From: Streptomyces caniscabiei
GTDB lineage: Bacteria > Actinomycetota > Actinomycetes > Streptomycetales > Streptomycetaceae
Reading direction: 5' to 3'
Assembly: GCF_014930365.1 (NCBI RefSeq)
Contig: NZ_JABXWI010000020.1
Coordinates: forward strand, 62,001 to 126,000
DNA length: 64,000 bases
Shown: piece after piece, positions 8,613-17,736 of the stretch
Position numbering within the stretch: the first letter of the stretch is position 1
Layout of the letters: each line of letters opens with the position of its first letter
Program-made: the position numbers and the translations under genes
Notes under the pieces: model-generated
Seen by the model: only the letters and a program-made list of their open reading frames with translations
Told to the model about the DNA's origin: nothing
Database searches by the model: none

Positions 8613-9788
8613 GTGAGCGCCATCGCGTGGACCGCCGCCGGATCACTCGCCGCCTGGTTGTGGCTGCTGCTCGGCCAGGGCTTCTTCTGGCGCACGGATG
8701 TGCGTCTGCCACCCCGCCGGGACCCCGCGGACTGGCCGGACGTCTGTGTCGTCGTCCCCGCCCGTGACGAGGCCGCCGTACTGCCGGACAGCCTGCCGTC
8801 GCTGCTGGCCCAGGACTATCCGGGGCGGGCCGAGGTCTTCCTGGTCGACGACGGCAGCTCGGACGGGACCGGCGACCTGGCCCGTGAGCTGTCCCGCCGG
8901 TTCGGCGGCCTCCCCCTCACCGTGTCCTCGCCCGGGGAGCCGCCCGCGGGCTGGACCGGCAAGCTCTGGGCCGTCCGGCACGGCATCACGCTGGCACGCG
9001 CGCGTGGACCCGAGTTCCTGCTGCTGACGGACGCGGACATCGCGCATCGCCACGACAGCCTGCGCGCGCTGGTGGCGGCCGCGCGCACCGGCGGCTTCGA
9101 CCTGGTCTCCCAGATGGCGCGGCTGCGGGTGGAGAGCGGGTGGGAGAAGCTGGTCGTGCCCGCCTTCGTCTACTTCTTCGCCCAGCTCTATCCGTTCCGG
9201 CGGATCGCTGTACGGGGCGCGCGCACGGCGGCAGCGGCGGGCGGCTGTGTGCTGCTGAGCGTCGAGGCCGCCGAGCGGGCGCGGATCCCGGACGCGATCC
9301 GGCAGTCCGTCATCGACGACGTGGCACTGGCCGGGGCGGTCAAGAGGAGCGGCGGCCACATCTGGCTGGGGCTGGCGGAGCGCGTGGACAGCGTGCGGCC
9401 CTACCCCCGGCTGGGCGACCTGTGGCACATGGTCGCCCGCAGCGCCTACGCCCAGTTGCTGCACAGCCCGCTGCTGCTCGTCGGCACGGTCCTCGGCCTG
9501 GCCCTGGTCTACCTGGTCCCGCCGGTCGCGCTCGTCGCGGGCCTGGTCACGGCCGACCCGGCGGCGGCGCTGCTCGGCGGGCTCGCCTGGCTGCTGATGG
9601 CGGCGACCTACGTGCCGATGCTCCGCCACTACGGTCTGCCGCCGGGTCTCGCTCCCCTGCTGCCGTTCACCGCGTCGCTGTACCTCCTGATGACGGTCGA
9701 CTCGGCGGTGCGGCACCACCGGGGGCGCGGTGCGGCCTGGAAGGGCCGCACCTACGCCCGCCCGGAGGCGGTCCCGGACGAGAGCTAG
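8613..9788 (+). CDS. Family 2 glycosyltransferase, HpnB-like
   Basis: 391 residues. An N-terminal helix (residues about 3-22) is followed by a GT-A domain starting VCVVVPARDEAAVLPDSLPS, with VDDGSSDGT and the metal-binding DADI. Three C-terminal helices follow, and the tail reads GRGAAWKGRTY. The WRTDVRLPP start and this tail fit hopene-associated glycosyltransferase HpnB. Real activity and acceptor are unproven, and no hopanoid genes are in the window. The start is GTG at 8613; the frame is open upstream but without family similarity. Confidence 0.8.
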   Translation: MSAIAWTAAGSLAAWLWLLLGQGFFWRTDVRLPPRRDPADWPDVCVVVPARDEAAVLPDSLPSLLAQDYPGRAEVFLVDDGSSDGTGDLARELSRRFGGLPLTVSSPGEPPAGWTGKLWAVRHGITLARARGPEFLLLTDADIAHRHDSLRALVAAARTGGFDLVSQMARLRVESGWEKLVVPAFVYFFAQLYPFRRIAVRGARTAAAAGGCVLLSVEAAERARIPDAIRQSVIDDVALAGAVKRSGGHIWLGLAERVDSVRPYPRLGDLWHMVARSAYAQLLHSPLLLVGTVLGLALVYLVPPVALVAGLVTADPAAALLGGLAWLLMAATYVPMLRHYGLPPGLAPLLPFTASLYLLMTVDSAVRHHRGRGAAWKGRTYARPEAVPDES

Positions 9789-9796
9789 TGCCGCGG

Positions 9797-9814
9797 GGCC
9801 GGTTATTTCCGGCC
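9797..9814. terminator. Short hairpin between convergent genes
   Basis: GGCCGG, loop TTATTT, CCGGCC. It overlaps the stop codon of the TerD gene and lies 9 bp after the HpnB-like gene, so it may serve both. The stem is short. Confidence 0.35.
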
Positions 9815-11086
9815 GGGGGTCCAGTTCATGCCCCACCCGTAGGCGTAGTCGACCGTGCGCTGCGGGCTCACTCCGCGCTCGGGGACGAGGTAGCGGGCCT
9901 CGCGCTGGACGATGAGGTCGCCGCCCTGGTTGGTGATGAGGGCGAGGGCGCAGACGGTGGAGGGGACCGTGCACTCGTCGAGCGAGAAGTCGATGGCTGC
10001 GCCGTGCTGCGGCTGGAGGGTGACCGTGGCGTGCAGGTCGGCGAAGGAGCGGGCGCCCTCGTAGATGGTGACGAAGATGAGGATGCGCCGGAAGTACTGC
10101 TTGTGGTCGAGGTTGACGGTGAGGTTCTCGCCGCTGCTGACGGCGCCGGTGCGGTCGTCGCCGTCGAGATGGATGAACGGCGGCTGCCCCAGTGAGCCGA
10201 AGGCGTTCCCGAGTGCCTGGACGACGCCCTTGCTGCCGTCGGAGAGTTCGAACAGGGCGCACAGGTCGAGGTCGAGGTCCGCGTGCATGGCGACGGCCCG
10301 GCCCAGTTTGCTGCCCCAGCCCTTGAACTGCTTGCGCACCTCCCAGTTGAGGTTCACACGCATGGCGCCGGATGTGCCGCCCTGTTTGGTCAGGGAGACC
10401 GCCGGGGCCTCCTTGGTGAGCGTCACCTTGGTGAGGCGGACGGGGGCCGGGGCCGCCGCGGGCGGGGCGGGAGGCGGCGGCGGGGCGGTCGTCACCGGCG
10501 GCGGCACGGTGACGGGCGGGGCGACGGGGGCGGGCGCGGCCACCGGCGGCGCCGCCTGCTGGGGCTCGTCCACCGTGATGCCGTAGTCGGTGGCGAGGCC
10601 TTCGAGGCCGGTGCTGTAGCCCTGGCCGACGGCGCGGAACTTCCAGGCGCCCTGGCGGCGGTAGAACTCACCGAGGACGAAAGCGGTTTCGACGCCGGCG
10701 TCCGCGCTGTCGTAGCGGGCGACCTCCGTGCCCGCCCGCTCGTCGAGCACCCGGATGTACAGTCCGGGCACCTGCCCGAAGGTGCCGCCGTCCGCCGAGG
10801 CGACCACCACGACGGTCTCGATGGCGGGCTCCACGCGCGCGAGGTCGACGAGGAGCGAGTCGGTGACCTGTCCCGCGGCGTCGCGCTTGCCCTCGTGGCG
10901 GACCGCGCCGGAGGAGTGCGCGGGCTGGTTGTAGAAGACGAAGTCGGCGTCCGAGCGCACCTTTCCGCCGACGAGCAGCAGCGCCGAGGCGTCCGCGTCG
11001 GGCACGCCCGGTCCGGAGCGCCAGCCCAGTTCGACGCGCAGCGCGGCCGTCGGTACCGCGGTGTTCGATCCTTTCGGCATTGACAT
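9803..11086 (-). CDS. TerD-family protein with two TerD domains
   Basis: 427 residues. TerD domain 1 (about residues 1-175) contains DFVFYNQPAHSSGAV and the acidic loop ADGGTFGQV. An Ala/Pro-rich linker (about 180-225) follows. Domain 2 (about 235-427) contains MHADLDLDLCALFELSDG and IHLDGDDRTG. TerD domains bind calcium through such acidic loops and occur in tellurite-resistance and stress systems; in streptomycetes they are also linked to calcium-dependent development. The ATG at 11086 (MSMPKGSN) was chosen because GGGGGCGG precedes it; an in-frame ATG 12 nt upstream exists. Confidence 0.88.
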   Translation of the reverse strand: MSMPKGSNTAVPTAALRVELGWRSGPGVPDADASALLLVGGKVRSDADFVFYNQPAHSSGAVRHEGKRDAAGQVTDSLLVDLARVEPAIETVVVVASADGGTFGQVPGLYIRVLDERAGTEVARYDSADAGVETAFVLGEFYRRQGAWKFRAVGQGYSTGLEGLATDYGITVDEPQQAAPPVAAPAPVAPPVTVPPPVTTAPPPPPAPPAAAPAPVRLTKVTLTKEAPAVSLTKQGGTSGAMRVNLNWEVRKQFKGWGSKLGRAVAMHADLDLDLCALFELSDGSKGVVQALGNAFGSLGQPPFIHLDGDDRTGAVSSGENLTVNLDHKQYFRRILIFVTIYEGARSFADLHATVTLQPQHGAAIDFSLDECTVPSTVCALALITNQGGDLIVQREARYLVPERGVSPQRTVDYAYGWGMNWTPGRK

Positions 11087-11401
11087 GTCCGCCCCCATCA
11101 GAAGGTCATCCAGAAGGTCGTCACCGGGCCGCGTCCCGCGCTGTCCGTCGGATCCGGCCGGGTCCGTTGTCGGCCCAACCTATTCCCCCGGCCCCCCGAA
11201 CCCCCAGAACCCGTACCGAAAGATCCTCGGCCAACCGCCGGTAACCCGCCAGGAACTCGGCCTTTACACGATCAGAAGACTCTTTGCTGCCCTTTTTCGC
11301 CGAGTTCGCTCGCATTGGGGATCCAGCGTCACTGCCGACACGGAAAACAACCCTCTTATCGGTCTCCCCAACCAGCACATCGTGGGCTTAACTTATGTGC
11401 C
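11087..11401. other. Divergent intergenic region
   Basis: No gene seen. It separates the TerD gene (leftward) from the Tyr/Pro/Gln-rich small protein (rightward). The right half is relatively AT-rich for this genome and holds the candidate promoter described separately. Confidence 0.6.
11389..11401 (+). promoter_or_regulatory. Candidate leaderless -10 box
   Basis: TAACTT at 11389-11394 ends 7 nt before the ATG at 11402, and no ribosome site is visible. This spacing is typical of leaderless transcripts starting at the A of ATG. No convincing -35 box was found. Confidence 0.45.
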
Positions 11402-11839
11402 ATGACCTCCCCCCGCTCCACCTACGGCGGCGGTTACTACTCCGCCTCGTCCTTCGCGGACACCCCGATCTACGACTCTCTCGTCGCCGAGCGGGGCACC
11501 CCTCAGATCGCCCCGATCCGGGTACCCGCCGCGTACGACATCCCGGGCAGCAACCTGCCCGCGCTCCCGTCGGCGCTGCCCGCGCTGCCGGCCGGTCCCT
11601 CCCAGCCCGCCTACGGTTATCCGCAGGCCCAGCAGCCTTCGCCGCTCCAGCAGGCGCCGAACGCGTACATCCCGCAGCAGTCCGCGGGTCCGCGCGGCTA
11701 CCCGGGCGCCCAGCCGCAGCAGCAGCAGCAACGCCCCATGGCGGGCTACGAGGCCATGCGCCCGGCGGCACCCCGCCCGGCCCCCGCGGCCCCGTACCAG
11801 CAGGACCCGTACAACGGCCAGCAGTACCGCGGGTACTGA
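11402..11839 (+). CDS. Conserved Streptomyces low-complexity protein (DUF6643-like)
   Basis: 145 residues. An ordered-looking N-terminal part (STYGGGYYSASSFADTPIY, then ERGTPQIAPIRVPAAYD) is followed by a disordered tail rich in Pro, Gln, Tyr and Ala, including a run of five glutamines. There is no signal peptide, membrane helix or catalytic motif. I recall the N-terminal pattern from a conserved streptomycete family without known function. It may be a disordered adaptor or structural protein; no function is assigned. The next gene (MOSC) starts 54 bp later. Confidence 0.75.
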   Translation: MTSPRSTYGGGYYSASSFADTPIYDSLVAERGTPQIAPIRVPAAYDIPGSNLPALPSALPALPAGPSQPAYGYPQAQQPSPLQQAPNAYIPQQSAGPRGYPGAQPQQQQQRPMAGYEAMRPAAPRPAPAAPYQQDPYNGQQYRGY

Positions 11840-11893
11840 GGCTTCTGGAACGTTTCGCGTGGGGTTGTCACAGCCTGCTGGCAGGATGACCCC

Positions 11894-12718
11894 ATGGGGA
11901 ATCCGTCACTGCACTCGATCCACGTCCACCCGCTGAAGGCGGCCCGGGGCTTCGCCCCCGACGAGGCCGTCGTGGAGCCCTGGGGGCTGGCGGGCGACCG
12001 CCGTTGGGTGCTGGTCGACGACTCGGGCAAGGTCATCACTCAACGTCCGCATCCGCGTATGGCGTTGGCCGCCGCCGGGCTGCTGCCCGGCGGCGGTCTC
12101 GTGCTGTCCGCGCCCGGCCGCGAGCCGCTCACCGTCCCGGTGCCCGCGCCCACCGGCACGACCACCGTGGAGATCTGGCGGGACAAGGTGGAGGCGGTCC
12201 CCGCCGACGACGCGGCGCACACCTGGTTCAGTGACTACCTGGGCCTCCCGGTGCGCCTGGTGCATCTCGACGACCCGGCGACCCGGCGCCCGATCGACCC
12301 CGAGTACGCCCGCCCCGGCGAGACCGTCAGCTTCGCCGACGGCTATCCGCTGCTGCTCACCACGCTCGCCTCACTGGCCGCGCTCAACGACCTCGTCGCG
12401 CGGGGCGACCACGCCGAGGAGAGCCCCCTGCCCATGAGCCGCTTCCGGCCCAACGTGGTCGTCGACGGCACGGACGCCTGGGCCGAGGACGGCTGGCGAC
12501 GCGTCGCCATCGGCGAAGTGAGCTTCCGGGTGGCCAAGATGTGCGGCCGGTGCGTGGTGACCACCACCGACCAGGACACCGCCGAGCGCGGTCGTGAGCC
12601 GCTGCGCACCCTCGCCCGCCACCGCCGTTTCGGCGACAAGCTGGTCTTCGGGCAGAACCTCGTCCCGGAATCCGCGGGCACGGTACGGGTCGGCGATCCG
12701 GTCCGGGTGCTCGAATAG
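11894..12718 (+). CDS. MOSC domain protein (YcbX/mARC-like)
   Basis: 274 residues with the MOSC N-terminal beta-barrel (HVHPLKAARG, GDRRWVLVD) and the MOSC domain (about 110-274). The cysteine that binds the molybdenum cofactor sits in AKMCGRCVVTTTDQ. Members reduce N-hydroxylated compounds with Moco. There is no C-terminal 2Fe-2S ferredoxin domain, unlike E. coli YcbX, so a separate electron donor is needed. AGGA lies 7 nt before the ATG. Confidence 0.88.
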   Translation: MGNPSLHSIHVHPLKAARGFAPDEAVVEPWGLAGDRRWVLVDDSGKVITQRPHPRMALAAAGLLPGGGLVLSAPGREPLTVPVPAPTGTTTVEIWRDKVEAVPADDAAHTWFSDYLGLPVRLVHLDDPATRRPIDPEYARPGETVSFADGYPLLLTTLASLAALNDLVARGDHAEESPLPMSRFRPNVVVDGTDAWAEDGWRRVAIGEVSFRVAKMCGRCVVTTTDQDTAERGREPLRTLARHRRFGDKLVFGQNLVPESAGTVRVGDPVRVLE

Positions 12719-12961
12719 CGAGTTCGGTCCCGACGAGTTCTGAGCGGTCCTGGGAGAACCCCCCGCTCGCCCTTGAAAATTCAATCTCCTACGATTCGGT
12801 CCGTGTCCAGGGAACACACGCCCCGGGTCCGGCCGTTGGGTCTTTGTGTGAGAACTTCATGAGAAGGCCGGCGGGAGGGTGATTTCCCTCTCTCTCGACC
12901 GGAACTGCGCGTGGACGGTTCCGCCCGGGGCTATCACGGACGCGTAAGGGGGTGTGGGGCG

Positions 12962-13585
12962 GTGCGGGCAATCGGTGGACTGCGGGCGTTCGGTGGCCTG
13001 TGGCGCTGGCGTCACAACCCGCTGCGGCGGACGACCGATCTGGTCGAGGCCTGGCTGGCGTTCGCGGCCCTCGTGCTGATCCTCGTCGCCGCGCCGCTGA
13101 TCGGCGCCGTCGTCGGCGGCGCCGCCCAGAGCGCCCTGCAGCAGGCCGTGCGCGACCAGCAGCACAGCCGCCACCGGGTCACGGCCACGGTCGTCAAGAA
13201 GGTCGACGGCTCCCCGCTGGACCCGGATCCGGAGACCGCGACGACCCGCGACCGGCAGAGCCGCGTCGTCGCCGACTGGACCGGCCCGGACGGCACGCCG
13301 CGCCACGGCACGGTCATGGCGAACCTCAAGACCCCGCAGCCCGGCGACCACTTCACCCTGTGGACGGACGACCAGGGCCGGACGGTGGGACGTCCCCTGG
13401 ACACCGCCACCGCCACGACCCACGCGGTGCTGGCCGGATTCGGCGCCACCGTGCTCGCCGCGGGACTCGTCGAGGGCGCCAGACGCTTGATCGTCTGGCG
13501 CATGGTCCGCCACCGCTACACCCGTTGGGACCAGGCATGGGACAAGGCCGGGCCGGACTGGGGCAGGACGGGCACGGGCAGCTGA
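12962..13585 (+). CDS. Rv1733c-like membrane protein
   Basis: 207 residues. The start GLWRWRHNPLRRTTDLVEAW is the hallmark of Rv1733c-family proteins. A first helix (FAALVLILVAAPLIGAVVGG) is followed by an extracytoplasmic beta-rich domain, a second helix (VLAGFGATVLAAGLV) and a basic tail. The function is unknown; mycobacterial relatives are dormancy-induced antigens. The GTG at 12962 places the conserved segment near the N-terminus; an upstream GTG at 12911 is less likely. Confidence 0.8.
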   Translation: MRAIGGLRAFGGLWRWRHNPLRRTTDLVEAWLAFAALVLILVAAPLIGAVVGGAAQSALQQAVRDQQHSRHRVTATVVKKVDGSPLDPDPETATTRDRQSRVVADWTGPDGTPRHGTVMANLKTPQPGDHFTLWTDDQGRTVGRPLDTATATTHAVLAGFGATVLAAGLVEGARRLIVWRMVRHRYTRWDQAWDKAGPDWGRTGTGS

Positions 13586-13696
13586 CCGCCTTCCCACTCC
13601 GGTCAACTCCCCCTGCCCGCGCACGCTACGGTGGACCGACCAGCCGAACTGTTCGGCATCGACCCGCGTTCCACGAGGTGGGGGCACAGCAACGCC

Positions 13697-16135
13697 ATGG
13701 CACAGGGCACGGTCCAGGTGACGCACACCGGTACATCGCGGTGGCGGCGCCGCACGGGTGAGTACTCGTCGCTCGCCGCGGCCCTGGAGGCCGCGAGCGA
13801 CGGCGACGTGCTCATCGTCGCTCCGGGCACGTACCGGGAGAACCTCGTGGTGCGGCGCGGAGTCACGCTGCGCGGCCCGGAGGGCTCGCCCGGCTCGGTG
13901 CGCATCGCGCCCGCCGACGGCGTACCGCTGACCGTCGCCGCCTCGGCCGTCGTGCAGGACCTGCATGTGGAGGGGCAGGACGCGGCGGCGCCCGCGCTGC
14001 TCGTCGAGGACGGCACCCCCGAGCTGCTGGATCTGCGGATCGTCACCCGCTCCGCGGCCGGTATCGAGGTGCGCGGCGGCGCCCGCCCCACGGTCCGCCG
14101 CTGCACCGTCGACAACCCGGCCGGCATCGGCATCGCCGTGGTCGACGGCGGTGGCGGTGTGTTCGAGGAGTGCGAGGTCGTCGCGGCCGGCCAGGCCGGT
14201 GTCGCGGTGCGCGGCGGCGGCCGTCCGCGGCTGGAGCGGTGCCGGGTGCACCACACCTCCGGCTCGGGCCTGACGGCGACCGGGGAGAACTCCTCCCTGG
14301 AGGCGGTCGGTTGCGAGGTCTACGAGGTCCGCGGCAGCGGCGTGCAGATCACCGGCCGTGCCACGGCCCATCTCACCGACTGCGACGTGCACCGGACCAC
14401 CGCCGACGGGGTCACCCTGGACACGGACGCCGTGCTCACCCTCGCGGACTGCCGCATCCACGACATCCCGGAGAACGCGGTCGACCTCCGCTCGCGCTCC
14501 GTCCTCACCCTGACCCGCACCTCGGTCCGGCAGTTCGGGCGCAACGGCCTGTCGGTGTGGGACCCGGGCACCCGGGTGGACGCCAACCAGTGCGAGATCT
14601 TCGACAGCACCGGTGACTACCCGGCGGTCTGGGTCAGCGACGGCGCGACGGCAGTGCTGGAGTCCTGCCGGGTGCACGACGTGCCGGACGCGCTGTTCGT
14701 CCTGGACCGGGGCTCGCGCGCGGACGTCGTCGACAGCGACCTGTCGCAGGTGCGCAACACGGCGGTGTCCGTGAGCGACGGCGCCACCGCGCAGCTCGAC
14801 GACTGCCGCATCAGGGACGCCGCCACGGGCGCCTGGTTCCGCGACCACGGCAGCGGCGGCACCCTCAACGGCTGCACGGTGGACGGCACCCAGACCGGCG
14901 TGATCGTCACCAAGGGCGCCGACCCGACCATCGAGCGCTGCACGGTGACCTCGCCCGCCGAGGCGGGCTTCTACGTCTCCGCCGAGGGCCGCGGCAGCTT
15001 CCTCGACTGCCGGGTCACCGGCAGCGGCGGCTACGGCTTCCACATCATCGACGGCTGCCGGGCGACCTTGCGTAAATGCCGTACGGAGCGCTGCGCGCGC
15101 GGTGGTTACGAGTTCGCGGACGGCGGCACCGGCGCCGTCGGCGGCGGCCCGGTGGTCGAGGACTGCGCGAGCGACGAGAGCGCGGGCGTACGCCCCCCGG
15201 TATCCCGGGAGACGGCCACCCAGACCGCGGCCCCGTCGCCCGGTCTGCTGGGCTCGATCCCCGGGCAGCGCACCACCGAACAGCCGCCGGCCGCCGTTCC
15301 CGCCGCCGAGCCCGAGCCGCCGGCACGGACCTCGAAGGCCGTCCTCGGTGAACTCGACGCGCTGGTCGGCCTGGACAGCGTCAAGCGCGAGGTCCGCGCC
15401 CTCACCGACATGATCGAGGTGGGCCGTCGCCGCCAGCAGGCCGGCCTCAAGGCGGCGTCGGTCAAACGGCACCTGGTGTTCACGGGCTCCCCCGGCACCG
15501 GCAAGACCACGGTGGCCCGCCTCTACGGCGAGATCCTGGCCTCTCTCGGCGTCCTGGAGAAGGGGCACCTCGTCGAGGTGTCCCGGGTGGACCTGGTCGG
15601 CGAGCACATCGGCTCCACCGCGATCCGCACCCAGGAAGCCTTCCAACGGGCCCATGGCGGTGTGCTGTTCATCGACGAGGCGTACGCGCTGTCGCCGGAG
15701 GACTCCGGGAGGGACTTCGGCAAGGAGGCCATCGACACGCTGGTGAAGCTGATGGAGGACCACCGCGACGCGGTCGTGGTGATCGTCGCGGGCTACACGG
15801 CCGAGATGGAGCGCTTCCTCACCGTCAACCCCGGTGTGGCGTCCCGCTTCTCACGGACCATCACCTTCGACGACTACGTCCCGGACGAGCTGTTGCGGAT
15901 CGTGGAGCAGCAGGCCGAGGAGCACGAGTACCGGCTGGCGCCGGGCGCGGGCGACGCCCTGCTGACGTACTTCACCGCCCTCCCCAAGGGCCCGGCCTTC
16001 GGCAACGGCCGGACCGCGCGGCAGACCTTCGAGGCGATGGTCGAGCGGCACGCGAGCCGGGTCGCCCAGGTCGACGAACCGAGCACGGACGACCTGACGT
16101 TGCTGTTCGCGGAGGACCTGCCGCAGCTGCCGTAG
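13697..16135 (+). CDS. Beta-helix protein fused to a CbxX/EccA-type AAA+ ATPase
   Basis: 812 residues. Residues about 1-490 are parallel beta-helix repeats of roughly 22-23 residues, many with a cysteine in an LxxCxVH-like pattern. A Pro/Glu-rich linker (about 500-545) follows. The C-terminal domain is AAA+, with Walker A GSPGTGKTT, Walker B VLFIDEAYAL and an arginine-finger region near SRFSRTI. CbxX/CfxQ-type ATPases remodel proteins; EccA of type VII secretion has the same ATPase. No secretion genes are nearby. The start at 13697 (MAQGTVQV) lies 13 nt after a GGGGG stretch. Confidence 0.88.
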   Translation: MAQGTVQVTHTGTSRWRRRTGEYSSLAAALEAASDGDVLIVAPGTYRENLVVRRGVTLRGPEGSPGSVRIAPADGVPLTVAASAVVQDLHVEGQDAAAPALLVEDGTPELLDLRIVTRSAAGIEVRGGARPTVRRCTVDNPAGIGIAVVDGGGGVFEECEVVAAGQAGVAVRGGGRPRLERCRVHHTSGSGLTATGENSSLEAVGCEVYEVRGSGVQITGRATAHLTDCDVHRTTADGVTLDTDAVLTLADCRIHDIPENAVDLRSRSVLTLTRTSVRQFGRNGLSVWDPGTRVDANQCEIFDSTGDYPAVWVSDGATAVLESCRVHDVPDALFVLDRGSRADVVDSDLSQVRNTAVSVSDGATAQLDDCRIRDAATGAWFRDHGSGGTLNGCTVDGTQTGVIVTKGADPTIERCTVTSPAEAGFYVSAEGRGSFLDCRVTGSGGYGFHIIDGCRATLRKCRTERCARGGYEFADGGTGAVGGGPVVEDCASDESAGVRPPVSRETATQTAAPSPGLLGSIPGQRTTEQPPAAVPAAEPEPPARTSKAVLGELDALVGLDSVKREVRALTDMIEVGRRRQQAGLKAASVKRHLVFTGSPGTGKTTVARLYGEILASLGVLEKGHLVEVSRVDLVGEHIGSTAIRTQEAFQRAHGGVLFIDEAYALSPEDSGRDFGKEAIDTLVKLMEDHRDAVVVIVAGYTAEMERFLTVNPGVASRFSRTITFDDYVPDELLRIVEQQAEEHEYRLAPGAGDALLTYFTALPKGPAFGNGRTARQTFEAMVERHASRVAQVDEPSTDDLTLLFAEDLPQLP

Positions 16136-16239
16136 GCGAGGTCGGGGGCCGGCGGGCGTGCGGGCCGGGGGCAATCCCCACCCCCGGGTGACCGGGCTGC
16201 CGGATGGGGCGGCAGTGGCCCCTCGGACACGATGGGGCC

Positions 16240-17736
16240 ATGACAGTTCGCACACGAAACGTCCTGGTCCTCGCACTGACCGCCTCGGTCGTCGGCACCG
16301 CGCTGACGGCCACGACCCAGGCCCTCGCCTCCTCGTCCTTACCCGCGCTCTCCTGGCGCCCCTGTGCCCAGCCGGGCGGTCCGGCCGGGCAGGAGTGCGC
16401 CGAGTTGGCCGTACCGGTCGACCACCGGAACCCCGACGGCCCCCGGTTGAGCCTCGCGGTGTCCAGGCTGCCCAGTGAGCGCCCCGAGGCCCGGCGGGGC
16501 ACCCTGCTCGTGCTCCCCGGCGGGCCCGGCGGCTCCGGCATCGCCCGGCTCACCCGGCAGGGCGAGGCACTGCGCCGGGAGCTCGGCGCCACCTACGACA
16601 TCGTGAGCCTCGATCCGCGCGGCGTCGGCGCCAGCACCCGGGCGTCGTGTCAACTCCCCGCTGCCGACCGATACTTGGTGACCCTTCGGCCCTGGCCCGC
16701 GCCGGACGGCGGCATCGCGGAGAACGTCGCCCGCTCCCGCCGCACCGCCGAGTCGTGCGCCCGCAACGGCGGTGCGGTGCTGCGCAGCTTCAGCACCGCC
16801 AACGAGGTACGCGACATCGACCGTCTGCGGCAGGCCCTGGGCGAGGAGAAGCTGTCGGCGTACGGCATCTCGTACGGGTCCTACGTCGGTGCCGTGTACG
16901 CGCAGAAGTACCCGGAGCGCACCGACCGCTGGGTTCTGGACAGCAACGACGACCCCGATCCCCGGCGGGTGGAACGGGCCTGGGTGGTGAACATGGCGGT
17001 CGGCGCGGAGGACCGGTTCCCGGACTTCGCGGCCTGGGCCGCCGATCCGGCCCGGGACGTGGACGGTCTACGGCTCGCCCGGCGGGCCGAGGAGATCCGG
17101 CCGCTGTTCCTCTCCCTGGCGGCGGAGCTGGACCACGCGCCGAGGGAGTCGACGACACCGGGTGTGCCGCTCACCGGCAACGTGCTGAGGCAGGTCATGT
17201 ACGACTCCCTCTACAACGACGCCGCCTTCCCCCGGCTGGCGGGGCTGATGCGGGCGGCCATGACGCCGGGCGCGACCCCCGTGCTGCCGCCGGAGGTCGC
17301 CGGGCCGCTCGGCGACGAGGACGCGGCCGTCACGATGGCCGTGATCTGCAACGACGTGCGCTGGCCGCGTTCGGTGGCCGGGTACGAGCGGGCGGTGGCC
17401 GCGAACCGGGCGCGCTATCCGCTCACGGCCGGCCTGCCGGGGAACGTCTTCCCCTGCGCCTTCTGGAAGGACACCCCCGCCGAGAAGCCGACCAGGCTCA
17501 CCGACCGGGGCCCGTCCAACATCCTGATGATCCAGAACCGGCGCGACCCGGCCACCCCGTACGTCGGCGCGTTGCGGATGCGGCGCGCCTTCGGTGACCG
17601 GGCGCGGCTCGTCACGGTCGAGCGGGGCGGTCACGGTGTCTACCTGGGCACGGGCAACGCCTGCGGCGACCGCGCCGTGACCACGTTCCTGACCACGGGC
17701 GAGCGTCCCGCGAGGGATGTCACGTGTCCGGACTAG
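16240..17736 (+). CDS. Secreted tripeptidyl-aminopeptidase-like alpha/beta hydrolase
   Basis: 498 residues with a signal peptide (basic start MTVRTRN, hydrophobic core, Ala-rich end near residue 30). The alpha/beta-hydrolase domain has the oxyanion motif LPGGPGGSG, nucleophile Ser211 in GISYG, and a C-terminal TAP-like region with the Asp in RRDPATP and the His in GGHGVY. Family members release tripeptides or dipeptides outside the cell. Codon 34 (16339-16341) is TTA, which in streptomycetes is read by the bldA tRNA. It overlaps the next convergent gene by 4 bp. Confidence 0.9.
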   Translation: MTVRTRNVLVLALTASVVGTALTATTQALASSSLPALSWRPCAQPGGPAGQECAELAVPVDHRNPDGPRLSLAVSRLPSERPEARRGTLLVLPGGPGGSGIARLTRQGEALRRELGATYDIVSLDPRGVGASTRASCQLPAADRYLVTLRPWPAPDGGIAENVARSRRTAESCARNGGAVLRSFSTANEVRDIDRLRQALGEEKLSAYGISYGSYVGAVYAQKYPERTDRWVLDSNDDPDPRRVERAWVVNMAVGAEDRFPDFAAWAADPARDVDGLRLARRAEEIRPLFLSLAAELDHAPRESTTPGVPLTGNVLRQVMYDSLYNDAAFPRLAGLMRAAMTPGATPVLPPEVAGPLGDEDAAVTMAVICNDVRWPRSVAGYERAVAANRARYPLTAGLPGNVFPCAFWKDTPAEKPTRLTDRGPSNILMIQNRRDPATPYVGALRMRRAFGDRARLVTVERGGHGVYLGTGNACGDRAVTTFLTTGERPARDVTCPD

